Below, piece by piece: positions 1 to 8,718 of a stretch of DNA of 64,000 nucleotides. How positions within the stretch are numbered: the stretch's first letter is position 1; each line of letters opens with the position of its first letter. A program made the translations under genes and the position numbers. Source of the DNA: DASXVU01 sp963732855 (GTDB lineage Archaea; Thermoplasmatota; Thermoplasmata; Methanomassiliicoccales; UBA472); assembly GCA_963732855.1 (NCBI GenBank), contig CAVTBB010000003.1, forward strand, positions 372,001 to 436,000. Direction: 5' to 3'. Under the pieces are notes generated by a model that did not search any database, was not told where the DNA came from, and saw nothing but the letters and a program-made list of their open reading frames with translations.

Positions 1-78
1 CGGCAGGCCCCCGCCCATGATCCGGTCTAGGCCTTCAATTCCTGTGACGCAACGCTTCTCTTCCGTCTTCTTGGCCAT
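1..78 (-). CDS. KaiC/RecA-superfamily ATPase, N-terminal fragment
   Basis: Reading leftward from the ATG at 78, an open frame of 26 codons runs off the window edge. It contains TGIEGLDRIMGGGLP, the signature that opens KaiC/RadA-like RecA-fold ATPases just before the Walker A loop. Family knowledge: archaeal KaiC-like proteins are ATPases often tied to signalling or motility, but the exact role cannot be judged from 26 residues. An in-frame ATG at 90 is an alternative start. The gene is divergent from the hexulose-phosphate synthase fusion; a TTTATCCC-like AT-rich stretch at about 100-110 could hold its promoter. Confidence 0.6.
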   Translation of the reverse strand, partial: MAKKTEEKRCVTGIEGLDRIMGGGLP

Positions 79-194
79 CTCGGGCAGCATTCGTATCAAG
101 GGATAAAGGGTTTCCTGAATGATTAAGAGAATGGTATCTTCTCTGAGAGTGTGTCACAAAAGAATAATTACGCAATGCCGCTTTAGAACGTCCC

Positions 195-1490
195 ATGAAG
201 CCTGTCCTCCAGGTCGCGTTGGACCTGATGCATCTCAAGCGGGCGGTAGAGATCGGCCAAGAGGCGGTCGACGGTGGCGCCGACTGGATCGAGGCCGGCA
301 CGCCCCTTATCAAGAGCGAGGGCGTCGACTCGATCAGGGCGCTGAAGAAGGCATTGCCAGGCCACATCATCGTTGCGGACATGAAGACCATGGACGTGGG
401 TGGTTTCGAGGTGGAGATCGCGGCCAAGGCTGGCGCCGACGTAATAACGGTGATGGGGCTCAGCGATGACGCGACGATAGAGGAGTCGTCCACCACGGCG
501 CGTCGGTACGGGGCAAAGGTCATGGTCGACCTGATGAACGTCCCTGACAAGGTGATGCGGTCCAGGGAGGTAGAACGCCTAGGGGCTTCGTACGTCTGCA
601 TTCACATGGGCATCGACCAGCAGATGAGAGGCGTGTCGACCCCTACGGACCTGGTCCGTAAGGTCGCCTCAGCCGTTAGCATTCCCGTCGCTGTCGCTGG
701 TGGGATCACCTCAGAAACGGCCGGAGAGCTTGCCAAAAGCGGGGCATCGATCATCATCGTGGGCGGCGGTATCATCAAGACAGAGGATGTGAAGACCGCG
801 GCCAGGAAGATCAAGGACGCGATCGAGAACGGTTCGGTCATTCCCACGGATTTTGAACGGAAGTATACCCAGGACGAGCTGTTCGACGCTTTCTCCAAGG
901 TCTCCGCCCCCAACGTGGCCGACGCCCAGCACAAACGTGGCGTCATCCGGGGCATTTTGTCACGCAATCCCCATGGGACCAAAATGATCGGTCGTGCTCT
1001 CACCGTCCAGACAGTGAAAGGAGACTGGGCGAAGCCGGTGGAGGCGATCGATCACGCTTCCAAAGGCGACGTCATCGTCATCGATGTCGGCGGCGCGGAA
1101 GTGGCCGTGTGGGGGGAACTGGCGTCATGGTCGGCCAAGCTCAGGGGCGTCGCTGGCGTGGTCATCGACGGCGCCGCACGTGACATCGACGGCATCGTGG
1201 ACATGGGATTTCCTTGCTTTACCAAGCTGGTGGCACCGGACGCGGGCGAGCCGAAGGGGTTCGGCGGCATCGGTCATGAGATCGCGGTCGGCGGGCAGAG
1301 CGTCAGAACCGGCGACTGGATCATCGGCGACGACAGCGGAGTAGTGGTCGTTCCGCAGGAGCATGCCGTGGAGGTGGCGAACCGGGCGGTCGACGTCGCC
1401 GAGAGGGAAGATCGTATCCGAGAAGAGATAAAACGGGGAGGAACGCTCTCCACGGTGCAGGAGCTGGAGAGATGGGAACAGGTCCGATGA
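195..1490 (+). CDS. Bifunctional 3-hexulose-6-phosphate synthase / RraA-like protein
   Basis: 431-aa two-domain protein. Residues 1 to about 215 are an OMP-decarboxylase-type barrel of the hexulose-6-phosphate synthase family (PVLQVALDLMHL, DMKTMDVGG, VAVAGGI). Residues about 225-431 are an RraA/dimethylmenaquinone-methyltransferase-like domain (GVVIDGAARDID, GDDSGVVVVP). Known of the family: this fusion occurs in several archaea, where the synthase domain runs the ribulose monophosphate pathway in reverse to make pentose phosphate from hexose and release formaldehyde. The RraA-fold domain has no settled role here; it may be an aldolase or lyase rather than an RNase regulator. Its stop overlaps the next start (ATGA), so the two genes are probably co-translated. 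Confidence 0.9.
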   Translation: MKPVLQVALDLMHLKRAVEIGQEAVDGGADWIEAGTPLIKSEGVDSIRALKKALPGHIIVADMKTMDVGGFEVEIAAKAGADVITVMGLSDDATIEESSTTARRYGAKVMVDLMNVPDKVMRSREVERLGASYVCIHMGIDQQMRGVSTPTDLVRKVASAVSIPVAVAGGITSETAGELAKSGASIIIVGGGIIKTEDVKTAARKIKDAIENGSVIPTDFERKYTQDELFDAFSKVSAPNVADAQHKRGVIRGILSRNPHGTKMIGRALTVQTVKGDWAKPVEAIDHASKGDVIVIDVGGAEVAVWGELASWSAKLRGVAGVVIDGAARDIDGIVDMGFPCFTKLVAPDAGEPKGFGGIGHEIAVGGQSVRTGDWIIGDDSGVVVVPQEHAVEVANRAVDVAEREDRIREEIKRGGTLSTVQELERWEQVR

Positions 1491-2173
1491 TCAATCTACA
1501 CACGCATACCGTCTATTCGGACGGGGCGTTCCTGCCCGACGACATCGTGAGAAGGGCATACCAGGGCGGGCTGTCGCATATAGCGATCACGGACCATTTC
1601 GAGACCGCAAAAGTACCATCGCCCCTGAAGAGGGAGAATTTCGAGCGTTACATGAATAATCTGGACGCCCTGAAGGAGATGTACAAGGGAAGGATCAACG
1701 TACTTGCCGGCGTGGAGATCGACACCAACCCGGAGCGGTGTGATCTGGAATCCTTGCCGGTCGATCTGATGAATAGACTGGACGTGGTCCTGTTCGAGTA
1801 CGCGAGCGATTCGATCAACGGGGGATGCCAGCTGGAGGGCCTGGAGGACTTCCGCAAGCAATTGACCAAGCCGATCTGCGGCCTCTGCCATTGGGACATG
1901 GACCGCATATTCCCTTACCGGAACACGAACGAGCTGGCGAACACGTTGAATGTAATGGATATGTTCGTAGAGATCAGCACGTCCCAATTCTATACCCGTG
2001 AAGGACTGCCATATTTCATTCACGCAGAACGATTCTATCGTTCATTCCGGGGCAAGGTCAAGATCTCCATAGGCACGGATACCCACAGAAGGCTCGACGA
2101 GGTCGTGAACCTGCACTCTGGACAGGATTTCATAAAACGACTTGGATTGGAAAGGGACATCGTGGTAAGATAG
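1487..2173 (+). CDS. PHP-domain metal-dependent phosphoesterase
   Basis: About 228 aa. The N-terminal HTHTVYSDG is the first PHP metal-binding motif; ITDHFE, GVEIDT, CHWD and IGTDTH supply the later His/Asp/Glu ligands. PHP proteins hydrolyse phosphate esters such as histidinol phosphate or nucleotide phosphates; the substrate cannot be told. The start at 1487 was chosen because the ATG overlaps the previous stop (ATGA) and leaves the motif at residue 4, where the family has it. An upstream in-frame ATG at 1472 lies inside the previous gene. Co-transcription with the hexulose-phosphate synthase fusion suggests a sugar-phosphate role, by context only. Confidence 0.85.
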   Translation: MINLHTHTVYSDGAFLPDDIVRRAYQGGLSHIAITDHFETAKVPSPLKRENFERYMNNLDALKEMYKGRINVLAGVEIDTNPERCDLESLPVDLMNRLDVVLFEYASDSINGGCQLEGLEDFRKQLTKPICGLCHWDMDRIFPYRNTNELANTLNVMDMFVEISTSQFYTREGLPYFIHAERFYRSFRGKVKISIGTDTHRRLDEVVNLHSGQDFIKRLGLERDIVVR

Positions 2174-2213
2174 GATTAAGAATTTAATTGGGGCAGCCAC
2201 CCCAGTTTGAAGT

Positions 2214-3107
2214 TTAGTACTGACCCATGTCGTGGGCCTGCTTCTCGAGGCGCCTGATGCGCTCATCCATCGGCGGGTGGGTGGAGAATATCTTGACCAG
2301 TCCACTCGCGGCGAAGGGGTTGACGATCCAGAGACCGGAAGAGGCGGGGTTCCCGAACTTGATCGGGTCCTTCTTGACACCGGCTTCCAGCTTCCTCAGC
2401 GCCCGTGCCAGGTACAGCGGCCTCCCGATCAGCTTGGCCCCTTCATAGTCCGCCTTGTACTCTCGTCCCCTGGATATCGCCAGTTGGACCATCATCGCCG
2501 CGATCGGGGCGGTAATGGCGACGGCCAGCATTATTATGAAGCCACCATTGTCTCTGTTGCCGCCGCCGCCGAAGAGCGAACCGTAGAACGCCCACCTGGC
2601 AGCGAATGATATCGCCCCAGCGACGGTCGCGGCAATGCTCATGACCAGTATGTCCCGGTCCTTGACGTGCGCCATCTCGTGCGCCAGCACACCCTGCAGC
2701 TCGTCATCGTCGAGGAGCCTCATGATTCCCTCGGTGGCGGCCACGGTGGCATTCTTCGGGTTGCGCCCGGTAGCGAACGCGTTCGGCATGGTGGTCGGGA
2801 TGATGGCGATCTGCGGCATCGGCATACCAGACCGGTCCGCGATGCTCTTCACCGTGCGGTAGAGGCGCGGAGAATCGTTCATCGTGACGATCCTGGCCTT
2901 GTACGACCAGAGGACGATCTTAGAGGAGAAGAAGTATGATACTGCGTTGATCAAGGCTGCGAAGCCAATGAATATGATGAGCCCGAGCAGCCAATTCCCT
3001 ATGAAGTAGGTACCGACCAGCCATCCGACTACCATGAACAGACCGATCATGGCCCCGAACAGGAGCATCGTTCTCAGAGTAGCGCCAATTGCACTCATTC
3101 TTTTCAC
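2214..3107 (-). CDS. htpX: Membrane zinc metalloprotease HtpX (M48B)
   Basis: 297 aa. Two hydrophobic segments at about 13-33 and 38-60 are followed by the zinc motif HEMAH at residues 143-147 and the third ligand Glu216 in RGREYKAD. Two further hydrophobic segments lie between them (about 152-175 and 188-208). This is the standard HtpX architecture, with the catalytic domain on the cytoplasmic face, degrading misfolded membrane proteins. The upstream sequence in transcript orientation has TTTAAATAG at about 3130-3140 as a TATA box. The operator found at the Hsp20 promoter was not seen here. Confidence 0.93.
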   Translation of the reverse strand: MKRMSAIGATLRTMLLFGAMIGLFMVVGWLVGTYFIGNWLLGLIIFIGFAALINAVSYFFSSKIVLWSYKARIVTMNDSPRLYRTVKSIADRSGMPMPQIAIIPTTMPNAFATGRNPKNATVAATEGIMRLLDDDELQGVLAHEMAHVKDRDILVMSIAATVAGAISFAARWAFYGSLFGGGGNRDNGGFIIMLAVAITAPIAAMMVQLAISRGREYKADYEGAKLIGRPLYLARALRKLEAGVKKDPIKFGNPASSGLWIVNPFAASGLVKIFSTHPPMDERIRRLEKQAHDMGQY

Positions 3108-3279
3108 CTATTCGCATCAATGATAGAATCGCTATTTAAAGGATTTGAAATCACTTCTATAAAAAGGAACCTGCCTCGAACTTACGTGCTACGATTGTCC
3201 AGCATATCGGCCTTCATGACACGAATAGGCAAAGGAAGCGATAAAATACGAACGGATGGATTTCACTTTTCGTGTTCAT

Positions 3280-4231
3280 ATGAGAGCGGTGGTGACGGGC
3301 GGGGCGGGGTTCGTGGGCAGCATGTTGGTGGATCGGCTTTTGGACGATGGGAACGAGGTCGTTGCGGTGGACAACTTCGACGACCGCTACTCTGGAAGGA
3401 TGCGCTTCCTCCAACCCCATCTCGGCAGGGGGGATTTCCGCCTTGACGAGGCGGACATGCTGGACCTGAATAGTCTTAGACGAAGCGTCGAGGGCGCAGA
3501 CGTGGTATTCCACCTGGCCGAACGGACCGGTGGCGGGATGTCAGGCATTGACCCAACACTGGCCCAGAAGGCCGATATGACCGGGACGTTCAATATCCTG
3601 CTGGCGGCAAAGGACGCCGGGGTCAGACGGTTCATTTCCTCTTCGTCTTCCTCGGTCTACAGAAACACCGGTTCGCTGCCGGTCAAGGAGTCCGACCCGA
3701 CCGCCCCCATCACACCTTATGCAGCAAACAAGCTGGTGGCCGAGGAATACTGCCGATTGTTCTATGAGCAGTTCGGACTGCAGTCCGTGTCGCTCCGCTT
3801 CTTTTCTATTTATGGGCCACGGCAGTCCCCTGAAACGGCCATCAGCTTGTTCACCAAACGTGCGCTGGACAACCAACGCCCCCAGATATACGGGGACGGC
3901 GAACAGACCGGGGACCTTACTTTCATCTACGGACGCGGTGGAAGCGATCTGTCGCTGTGCTGATCGTCCAGACCTTAAAGGCCGCCCCCTGAACATCTGT
4001 TCTGGCCAGACGGCGACGGTCAATCGTGTGGTAGAGTTGATCGTAGAGGCGGCCGGCCGCCCGGACCTTGTGCCTGAATATCTTCCATCAGAACAGGACG
4101 AAACTGAACAAATCTGGGGAGATAACTCCCTGGCCAAAGAGCTCCTGGGTTGGGAGCCGAAGGTCCAGATAGAGAAGGGAGTGGTCGGGTTCGTTGAATG
4201 GTATAAAAAGTTCAGGGACCTTGCCCGATAG
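3280..4231 (+). CDS. NAD-dependent sugar-nucleotide epimerase/dehydratase, frameshifted
   Basis: Extended SDR family. The start at 3280 gives MRAVVTGGAGFVGS, the NAD-binding glycine motif, about 30 nt behind the AT-rich 3241-3250. The catalytic Tyr-Lys pair is in PYAANK and a Ser-rich SSSSSVYR precedes it. The first frame ends at 3961, but the family sequence continues in the next frame (DAVEAICRCADRPDL) to 4231. Dropping one G at 3931-3932 restores DLTFIYDAVEAICR, which aligns without a gap to the usual RDFTYVDDVVEAI. About 316 aa after repair, the normal length. Likely makes a UDP-sugar for glycans; the substrate is unknown. Either a sequencing indel or a recent pseudogene. Confidence 0.85.
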
Positions 4232-4265
4232 GTAGGCCCCTTCTTCACATCTTTTAAAAAATGGA

Positions 4266-4877
4266 TTATAGGGCCACGTAGACCACGTGGCGCCCCCTTT
4301 GCTCAGCCTTGATCTTACCCTTATCGACAAAATCAAGCAGCATCTGCTGGAGCTCGTCCTCTTCCATGCCTGAGGCCTTGACCAGCTCCAGGAAGGTGGA
4401 ACCTTCCGTGCTCGTAAGCAGGTCCACGGCTCTCTTCTTGGTGGCTTCGACCTGCTCCTTGGCCTCCTTCTCACGAAGCTCCTTTTCCTTCTCCGAGGCG
4501 ATCCGCTCGAACTGAATGGCCGTCATCTCCATCGCTCTCTTGCGGAAGTTTCCCACATCTTTCTCCAGGAGATCGGCGAGCTCGTCCACGTCGATGCCGG
4601 TATCCCGCCATTTCTCCAACCGCTCGCGGCATGACGGGGCGGCGCCGGCCGATCCTTCGAATGGCTTGCCCGAGGTGAGCATATACCTTACTCCGGTCCC
4701 CTTGAGTGCCGGGTGCAAGGATTCCAGCTTGGCTTGGCATTCGGCTGAGTCAGTAACCTCGGCCTCGAACGCCTGATGACCGTTCATTTTGTAAAATCCG
4801 TGAGTGTTGAATATGCCCTCAACCTTGGCTGGGGGCACGCCTTCACTGGAATATACGACCTTGATGTAAGCCTTCAT
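4266..4877 (-). CDS. Uncharacterised protein with coiled coil and predicted C-terminal winged helix
   Basis: 203 aa, no family recognised. Residues 1 to about 70 look like a small alpha/beta domain. A charged helix rich in Glu/Lys/Arg at about 110-150 should form a coiled coil. The last 50 residues (STEGSTFLELVKASGMEEDELQQMLLDF and a basic beta-hairpin ending VVYVAL) look like a winged helix. The ATG at 4877 is used because the longer open frame reaching 5648 runs antisense through priS. Divergent from priS across about 110 bp. A DNA-associated role is an inference from the wHTH-like end and the position beside primase. Confidence 0.7.
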   Translation of the reverse strand: MKAYIKVVYSSEGVPPAKVEGIFNTHGFYKMNGHQAFEAEVTDSAECQAKLESLHPALKGTGVRYMLTSGKPFEGSAGAAPSCRERLEKWRDTGIDVDELADLLEKDVGNFRKRAMEMTAIQFERIASEKEKELREKEAKEQVEATKKRAVDLLTSTEGSTFLELVKASGMEEDELQQMLLDFVDKGKIKAEQRGRHVVYVAL

Positions 4878-4988
4878 TTCCGAACCTTCCCTGCATAAAC
4901 AAGTGTGATTGATAATAAATCTTGGCGTTTGCGAATCATTCTGAGAACTTTCGATGACAATAGAGATATGCGAGAAGCTGATTGAGTA

Positions 4989-6191
4989 ATGATGAGCCGG
5001 GAAGAGGAACTGGTCACCAAATGGTTCCGGGAGTATTACACCAAATCTCCCCCACCACTGCCCCCGAAGCACATAGAAAGGGAGCTGGCGTTCATGTACT
5101 ACGGCAAGGACTTCATGCAGCGGCATATGGCGTTCACCGAGCAGGCGACTTTCAGTCGTTTCCTGACCAGCAGGGTCCCGACCCATGTTTACTACTCTAC
5201 CGCATTGTACCAAACTCCATCGGCTTCGACAATGGATGCGAAGGTGTGGAAGGGCGCTGACCTTATCTTCGACCTTGATGCAGACCACATCCCCGGATCT
5301 GAAGGCCTCACCTACGAAGAAATGCTGGCCCGAGTGAAAAAGGAGATGATCCGACTTCTGGATGATTTCATCTTGGACGACCTGGGCTTCTCCGAGGAAG
5401 ACCTGGAGGTGACCTTCTCCGGCGGCAGGGGATATCACGCTCACATCTACAGCGATAAGGTGCTCCAACTGAGATCGCATGAACGCTCGGAGATCGTCGA
5501 TTACGTTGCCGGGACCGACCTGGACTTCGATTGGGTCTTTCCCGAGAAGACCAAGATGTACACGAAGTTCAAGAACGGCCAGAGGCTGGACAAGGGCACC
5601 TCTTTCCCAGTCGAAGACTCGGGGGGTTGGAAGCGCCGCATGAACCAAGGAACGCGCCGACTGCTCGAGGAGTTCAAGGGCCTGAGCGTGATCGACGCGA
5701 AGGTCCGGTACAAATCGTTCGCCGCCGTCGATGAGAAATCATTGGCGTTGCTGAAGAGGGAACTGTTCGATGTACGGGAGGACCTTACCGGCGCGGCGCT
5801 CATGTTCCGGGACGGGTCGTTCGATTGCATCGACGATCGGGTCAAGAAATTATTGATCGGTTGGTTGGTGGATGAGGTACCGAAGCGCTCCTCGGCGGAG
5901 GTGGACCAACCGGTCACACGCGACATCAAGCGCCTGATACGGCTGCCCTATTCGCTTCATGGCAAGACCGGGCTTAGGGTCATCTCGATGAAGAGAGATG
6001 AGCTGACCGACTTCGATCCATTGAGGGACGCGTTCCCCGACGCATTCCCAGATACTCCAATGAAGATCAAACTGGCAAGGCGGATCGACATGAAACTGAA
6101 GAAGGAACGGTTCACGGGAGAAGGGGAGATCGAGGTACCGACTTGGGCGGGCATCTTCATGGTCCTCAGGAAGTATGGGACCATCGCCTGA
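4989..6191 (+). CDS. priS: DNA primase small (catalytic) subunit PriS
   Basis: 400 aa. It carries the archaeo-eukaryotic primase signature: the metal-binding acidic motif FDLDAD with Asp95 and Asp97, and SGGRGYH at 144-150, where the His contacts the incoming nucleotide. A further conserved acidic/basic region lies around VTRDIKRLIRLPYSLHGKTGL. With the large subunit PriL (not in this window) it makes primers for replication. A second in-frame ATG follows at 4992; either could start translation. PriS sits 12 kb from the orc1/cdc6 gene and putative origin. Confidence 0.95.
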   Translation: MMSREEELVTKWFREYYTKSPPPLPPKHIERELAFMYYGKDFMQRHMAFTEQATFSRFLTSRVPTHVYYSTALYQTPSASTMDAKVWKGADLIFDLDADHIPGSEGLTYEEMLARVKKEMIRLLDDFILDDLGFSEEDLEVTFSGGRGYHAHIYSDKVLQLRSHERSEIVDYVAGTDLDFDWVFPEKTKMYTKFKNGQRLDKGTSFPVEDSGGWKRRMNQGTRRLLEEFKGLSVIDAKVRYKSFAAVDEKSLALLKRELFDVREDLTGAALMFRDGSFDCIDDRVKKLLIGWLVDEVPKRSSAEVDQPVTRDIKRLIRLPYSLHGKTGLRVISMKRDELTDFDPLRDAFPDAFPDTPMKIKLARRIDMKLKKERFTGEGEIEVPTWAGIFMVLRKYGTIA

Positions 6192-6232
6192 GCTGTGCCC
6201 AACTTTTCGTTTGTCGTATCCAACATCCATAA

Positions 6233-6240
6233 CTATATAA
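6233..6240 (+). promoter_or_regulatory. TATA box of the 6272 membrane-protein gene
   Basis: CTATATAA lies 32-39 nt ahead of the ATG at 6272, the archaeal spacing for a leaderless or short-leader transcript. It rules out the upstream ATG at 6242, which would precede the transcription start. Confidence 0.6.
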
Positions 6241-6271
6241 GATGACCATCTCAATTTTCCCTGGCATTCTG

Positions 6272-7111
6272 ATGAATACAGGGAGGGAGTTTGAGGGCGG
6301 ATACCGGGTCGCTAGTATTCGCCGCGTGAAGAAATATCTGTACATAGTCCAGATACTGATCATCCTCGTGTTCGCCGCATATCTGATATTCGCCGGCGGA
6401 GGATTCGAACTGAAACCGTTCTACCTGTCGATCAACTCATTCATCTATTTCGTGATGATCATGCTCCTGATCATAGGGGTGGAGAGCTTTGTTTTCACCA
6501 TCCTTGAGATGCGCTTCTTGAAGAGCAACAGCACTAAGCACTACGTATCAAAGATGCATATCAAGAGGGCCGCTTACGTGATCTTGGTGTGCACCGCCAT
6601 AATCTTCATTCTATGGGCGCCGTTCATCACCGATGCCATCGGTAACGGCATGTCCAGCACTGACTCGATCATCGCTGACTCAAAGACCAATGCACAGGTC
6701 AGATCTTTCTACAACGACGACCCGTTGGGTGTGACGGCAATCAAGACAGGCACGTTCGAGTCTTCCGGTCCAGCCTCTGTATACATCGTTTCCGAGGCTA
6801 ACTGGATTCAGTTCGGAGGACAGCAAAAGGATGTCGTTGCGCAGTACCGCATTAACACCAACGATTATACCTTGAACACAACGCTGACCATCAACTTCCA
6901 GGAGCTCGCGCACTCAAAATACTATGTGCTGGCCTATTCCGACACCGGCGCGCCGGTGACCATCACCTATAAGCTGAGCAGCGGCATCTCTCCGACCTTG
7001 TACAGCTTCGTCCCGGTGCTGGCCTTGCTCTTCATCGTAGCCTATGGCAGCTGGGGAGCGTATCTTTCGCTGCGGACAAGAGAATACACCAAGGGTGCAA
7101 TATACAAGTGA
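6272..7111 (+). CDS. Uncharacterised membrane protein with a large extracellular domain
   Basis: 279 aa from the ATG at 6272 (see the TATA box). Hydrophobic segments are YLYIVQILIILVFAAYLIF, an adjacent one after SINSFIYF, YVILVCTAIIFILWAPFI, and a C-terminal one at VPVLALLFIVAYGSW. A stretch of about 110 polar residues between the third and fourth segments, rich in Thr/Asn/Tyr and probably beta, should lie outside the cell. No family recognised. Single gene between priS and a convergent radical SAM gene. Confidence 0.75.
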   Translation: MNTGREFEGGYRVASIRRVKKYLYIVQILIILVFAAYLIFAGGGFELKPFYLSINSFIYFVMIMLLIIGVESFVFTILEMRFLKSNSTKHYVSKMHIKRAAYVILVCTAIIFILWAPFITDAIGNGMSSTDSIIADSKTNAQVRSFYNDDPLGVTAIKTGTFESSGPASVYIVSEANWIQFGGQQKDVVAQYRINTNDYTLNTTLTINFQELAHSKYYVLAYSDTGAPVTITYKLSSGISPTLYSFVPVLALLFIVAYGSWGAYLSLRTREYTKGAIYK

Positions 7112-7942
7112 TCAGAGAAAGGAGCAGCATATCTCCTTCTTTTCCACAGCGACCCCGAGTCGCTCCAATCGTCTTAATGTCTCGCTGGAGGGGACCGCTA
7201 TGCCGGAAATACCGGCATTGTAACATTTCATCTCCAGATCAGGATTCCCTCTAGGCCTCATGCAGCCGAGCATGACCGGGCAGGGGACGGTGTCGACCGT
7301 GTGTTCGACGATCTCCAGAAAATGATCGTCCGAAACTTCTGGGGACGCCGCCATCCTCGTCCCTACAGTTGGAATGAAGGAAAGCAGCGCCAATGAGGAG
7401 ATGTCGTACCTAGCGGCCAGTTCAACAGCGGACCTTTCGCCGGAGCGCTCGTCGCCGTTCAGGCCAACACAAATGTGGGGAACGACGTGCTCGGCGCCGG
7501 CCTGGAACAGGGACGCCAGTGCATGGCCGTAAGCTTGGGGGGCAACGTCCAACCCCAGGACGTCGCGGATCACCTTCGGGTCTTGGACGATGTCGATGCA
7601 GAATATGTCTACGCCAGCCTCGACCAGGTCGGCCGCTTCTTTCTCCCCGATGAGACCGGGATGAACACTCACCTTCAATCTAGTGTTCCGCTTGATGTCG
7701 GCGATGGCGGGGACATAGGCTGCCATTGGGACGTTGGCGGCCATGTCACAGCCCCCGCTTAGCAGGAAACCCGCGCAACCGCGGTCATCTAGTTCACTTG
7801 CCAGGACGCGAAGCTCGTCCGGCGTCTCCGCGGCCAGCATGCCTTCCAGATAATGCCCCCCGCAATGGGAACAGCGCAACTGGCATCGAGAACCTGTCAC
7901 TGAGATTGATGGAAATCGACCGCTGGGATAGTACGCTGCCAT
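7112..7942 (-). CDS. Radical SAM protein of unknown substrate (biotin-synthase-related)
   Basis: 276 aa from the ATG at 7942. The CX3CX2C cluster motif CQLRCSHC is at residues 20-27, followed by a TIM-barrel-like core with LLSGGCDM (SAM glycine motif), VSVHPGL, VDIFCIDIVQD and ICVGLNG. Extra cysteines near the C-terminus (GCMRP, CYNAG, ICCSF) could bind a second cluster or substrate. It resembles the COG2516 'biotin synthase-related' archaeal group. The start was chosen because CTATATT at about 7970 sits 28 nt upstream; the longer open frame from a TTG at 7981 would begin before that. Divergent from the LX-prefoldin-ftsY operon, with no biosynthetic partner nearby. Confidence 0.85.
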   Translation of the reverse strand: MAAYYPSGRFPSISVTGSRCQLRCSHCGGHYLEGMLAAETPDELRVLASELDDRGCAGFLLSGGCDMAANVPMAAYVPAIADIKRNTRLKVSVHPGLIGEKEAADLVEAGVDIFCIDIVQDPKVIRDVLGLDVAPQAYGHALASLFQAGAEHVVPHICVGLNGDERSGERSAVELAARYDISSLALLSFIPTVGTRMAASPEVSDDHFLEIVEHTVDTVPCPVMLGCMRPRGNPDLEMKCYNAGISGIAVPSSETLRRLERLGVAVEKKEICCSFL

Positions 7943-8024
7943 GGTGGACTTGCGGCCTCTTCCCGACACAATATAGACCAAAAGGTTTATTGCTTAAACA
8001 CCTTTCCTCGGGGGAGGCGAGCTC

Positions 8025-8267
8025 ATGCAAGGATACAGAGCAGTTGGCTCATACAAGTTCAGCAATATGAATTACCGTCACGAGACCCAGGACTTCAGTA
8101 TTGAGGTCGCTGCAAAGGACGAAAAGGATGCTGTTCATCAGATCATGTCTAACATCGGCAGCAGGCACCGCATCGAGAGGAAGAACATAACCATCTCCCA
8201 GATGACGGCGCTCAAGAACGAGGAGGTCACCGACCTCGTCGTGAAGCACCTGATCGGTGGTCAGTGA
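8025..8267 (+). CDS. rpl18a: Ribosomal protein LX (L18Ae family)
   Basis: 80 aa, the full length of archaeal LX. The sequence YRHETQDFSIEVAAKDEKDA and the C-terminal NITISQMTALKNEEV are typical. It is a component of the large ribosomal subunit. A strong Shine-Dalgarno (GGGGAGGCGA, 8011-8020) precedes the ATG. First gene of an LX-prefoldin alpha-ftsY operon, a conserved archaeal order; its stop overlaps the prefoldin start (TGATG). Confidence 0.95.
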   Translation: MQGYRAVGSYKFSNMNYRHETQDFSIEVAAKDEKDAVHQIMSNIGSRHRIERKNITISQMTALKNEEVTDLVVKHLIGGQ

Positions 8268-8710
8268 TGAACGAGCAGGAGCTGCGTCAGGCTTTGGGCA
8301 CCCTTGAGGTGTACAAGGCACAGCTGGAGGCGGTGGCCGAACAGCAGCAGCTCATCCAGATGTCCCTCGAGGAATACTCCCGCGCCAAGGACACACTGAC
8401 GGAGTTCGCCAAGGCTCCGGAGAACGGGCAATTGCTCGTCCCGATCGGAGGCAATTCCTACGTTTACGCCACTGTGGCGGACAACAAAAAATGCCTTATC
8501 GGAATCGGTTCCAGTGTCACCGCGGAGAAGAGCATCGAGGACTCCATCGAGCTCATGACGACCCGAGTGCAGGAAATGCTCGACGCCATGAAGAAGATGA
8601 ACGAGACGCGCAACGCCATGGAAATGAAGAGCGCGCAACTGCAGCAGATAGTGCAGGAAGAATACCAAAAGATGCAGGCGCTGCAACAGCAGCAGCAACC
8701 CCAGTTCTGA
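8267..8710 (+). CDS. pfdA: Prefoldin alpha subunit
   Basis: 147 aa. Long N- and C-terminal coiled coils flank a central beta region (LLVPIGGNSYVYATVADNKK, VLIGIGSSVTAEKS-like), the alpha-class prefoldin pattern with two beta-hairpins. It forms the hexameric jellyfish chaperone with beta subunits and delivers unfolded proteins to the thermosome. The start at 8267 overlaps the LX stop; a GTG at 8264 is in frame. The C-terminus is a Gln-rich tail (MQALQQQQQPQF). Confidence 0.94.
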   Translation: MNEQELRQALGTLEVYKAQLEAVAEQQQLIQMSLEEYSRAKDTLTEFAKAPENGQLLVPIGGNSYVYATVADNKKCLIGIGSSVTAEKSIEDSIELMTTRVQEMLDAMKKMNETRNAMEMKSAQLQQIVQEEYQKMQALQQQQQPQF

Positions 8711-8718
8711 GGTAATAG

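Noticed and set aside
4878..5648. N-terminal extension of the 4266-4877 gene to a 460-aa protein
   Set aside because: The added part is antisense to the well-supported priS gene.
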